This document shows, piece by piece, positions 5,353-6,003 of a stretch of DNA of 6,003 bases. The stretch is taken from NCBI GenBank assembly GCA_036961445.1, contig JBALVO010000175.1, forward strand, positions 1 through 6,003, given 5' to 3'. The position numbers and the translations under genes are program-made. Below the pieces are notes generated by a model. It did not search any database, was not told the DNA's origin, and saw nothing but the letters and a program-made list of their open reading frames with translations. Within the stretch, counting starts at the first letter, position 1; every line of letters starts with the position of its first letter. The stretch comes from JBALVO01 sp036961445 (GTDB lineage: Bacteria > Pseudomonadota > Gammaproteobacteria > Pseudomonadales > Halieaceae).

Positions 5353-6003
5353 CTACTCCGCCCAGCCTCCACAAAATGCAATCGATTGACCCACGAAGAA
5401 ATCACTTTCATTGGATGCCAGGAACAGTGCGAAGAGCGCATCCTCACGGCCTGTTGCCAACCTGCCAAGAGGCACTTTTTTCAGCTCGTTTTTGAACTCA
5501 TCGGTCGCCTGGAACTCTGGTGGGAAGTAGGCGGGGTTTTCAACGAAGTGCTGCGCAATGAGGTTGATCTGCACATTGTGGTTGGCGGCCTCGACGCCGA
5601 CCGTCCTGACATAGCCAACCTGGGCCGCACGGGCTGCGCCGTAAGCGGTGACGCCCTCCTGTGCTTTAACGCCCGTGGCACTGCCGTAGACCACGATCTT
5701 GCCTGCGCGCCGCTCATACATTTGCGGCAGGACGGCGCGGCATAGCTGGTGCAGAGGGTGCACCATGACATTGAACGCGGTATGCCAAATAGTGTCATCT
5801 GTATCGAGCGCGGAGACTCCAAATTGGGCATCAGCCGCCAGGTTGGCGACCAAGATATCGATGTCGCCGGCTGCCTCGACAATACCCTGTGCCGCACCCG
5901 GTTGGGTCAAATCGGTCTCATCCGCGATGACCTCGGCACCATGCTCCTTGAACAGCTCAATCGTTGCAGGCCCCATATAGTCCGCAGCCTGGGTCACAAG
6001 AAC
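5353..6003 (-). CDS. SDR-fold protein with halohydrin dehalogenase signature (5' end outside window)
   Basis: 217 codons are visible; the frame is open to the window edge, where it reads VLVTQAADYMGPA, so the real start is probably a few codons further out. Using GTG 5997 as residue 1: T2-X4-Y7-X-G9 replaces the nucleotide-binding TGxxxGIG of ordinary SDRs; S106-X12-Y119-X3-R123 replaces the usual S-Y-K triad with S-Y-R. Both are the defining motifs of halohydrin dehalogenases, the first in its F-to-Y form. HFVENPAYFP (150-159) matches the halide-pocket segment of HheA/HheC-type enzymes, and VPLGRLATGRED with VGQSIAFCGGW matches their C-terminal end. These enzymes use no NAD(P)H; they close vicinal haloalcohols to epoxides and reopen epoxides with anions. 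The protein is intact from the edge to TAG 5353. An SDR of another function with Arg in place of Lys is the alternative. The downstream hydrolase fits a follow-up step. Confidence 0.82.
   Translation of the reverse strand, partial: VLVTQAADYMGPATIELFKEHGAEVIADETDLTQPGAAQGIVEAAGDIDILVANLAADAQFGVSALDTDDTIWHTAFNVMVHPLHQLCRAVLPQMYERRAGKIVVYGSATGVKAQEGVTAYGAARAAQVGYVRTVGVEAANHNVQINLIAQHFVENPAYFPPEFQATDEFKNELKKVPLGRLATGREDALFALFLASNESDFFVGQSIAFCGGWAE

Noticed and set aside
5386..5980. Plus-strand open frames opposite the SDR gene
   Set aside because: They are antisense to a strongly motif-supported gene; their openness follows from its codon bias.
1..6003. CRISPR array, rRNA or transposase gene
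   Set aside because: No regularly spaced long repeats, rRNA-like segments or transposase motifs were found on either strand.

Overview
The window looks like chromosomal DNA of a marine gammaproteobacterium, possibly Halieaceae/OM60-like. That placement is inferred from gene style (TPR protein with a TonB-like tail, ICMT-type methyltransferase, halohydrin-dehalogenase-like SDR with a DUF3604 neighbour) and was not tested by a search. The left part is GC-rich. The middle (about 2050-3700) is visibly more AT-rich, has longer non-coding gaps and carries broken genes, which suggests accessory or rearranged DNA.

Layout: (1) 1-70 holds the 5' half of a tRNA-Thr(UGU) on the minus strand. It stops matching a tRNA exactly at the end of the anticodon loop. 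(2) 71-545 has no convincing gene; a tandem TATACT motif near 504-514 may be the promoter of the next gene. (3) 546-1910 (+) encodes a secreted or periplasmic TPR protein with a TonB-like C-terminal domain. (4) 1911-2124 is a convergent intergenic gap with weak hairpins. (5) 3406-2125 (-) is a two-gene unit: an unrecognised cysteine-containing protein of 172 aa followed 43 bp later by a membrane isoprenylcysteine/phospholipid methyltransferase-type protein. (6) 3407-3765 is non-coding with several repeats and palindromes, and it abuts a broken gene. (7) 4107-3631 (-) is a DUF3604 gene remnant with an in-frame amber codon and a lost C-terminal part. (8) 5106-4183 (-) encodes an alpha/beta hydrolase of epoxide-hydrolase type. 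(9) 5107-5352 is a gap with two orphan Shine-Dalgarno/ATG starts and a stop-interrupted small reading frame. (10) 6003-5353 (-) encodes an SDR-fold protein cut by the window edge, carrying the signature of halohydrin dehalogenases.

The most interesting feature is the right end. A protein with the S-X12-Y-X3-R catalytic signature and a T-X4-Y-X-G halide-pocket signature lies on the same strand as a putative epoxide hydrolase. Together they could convert a vicinal haloalcohol to an epoxide and then to a diol. The motifs are read directly from the sequence; the joint pathway is inference.
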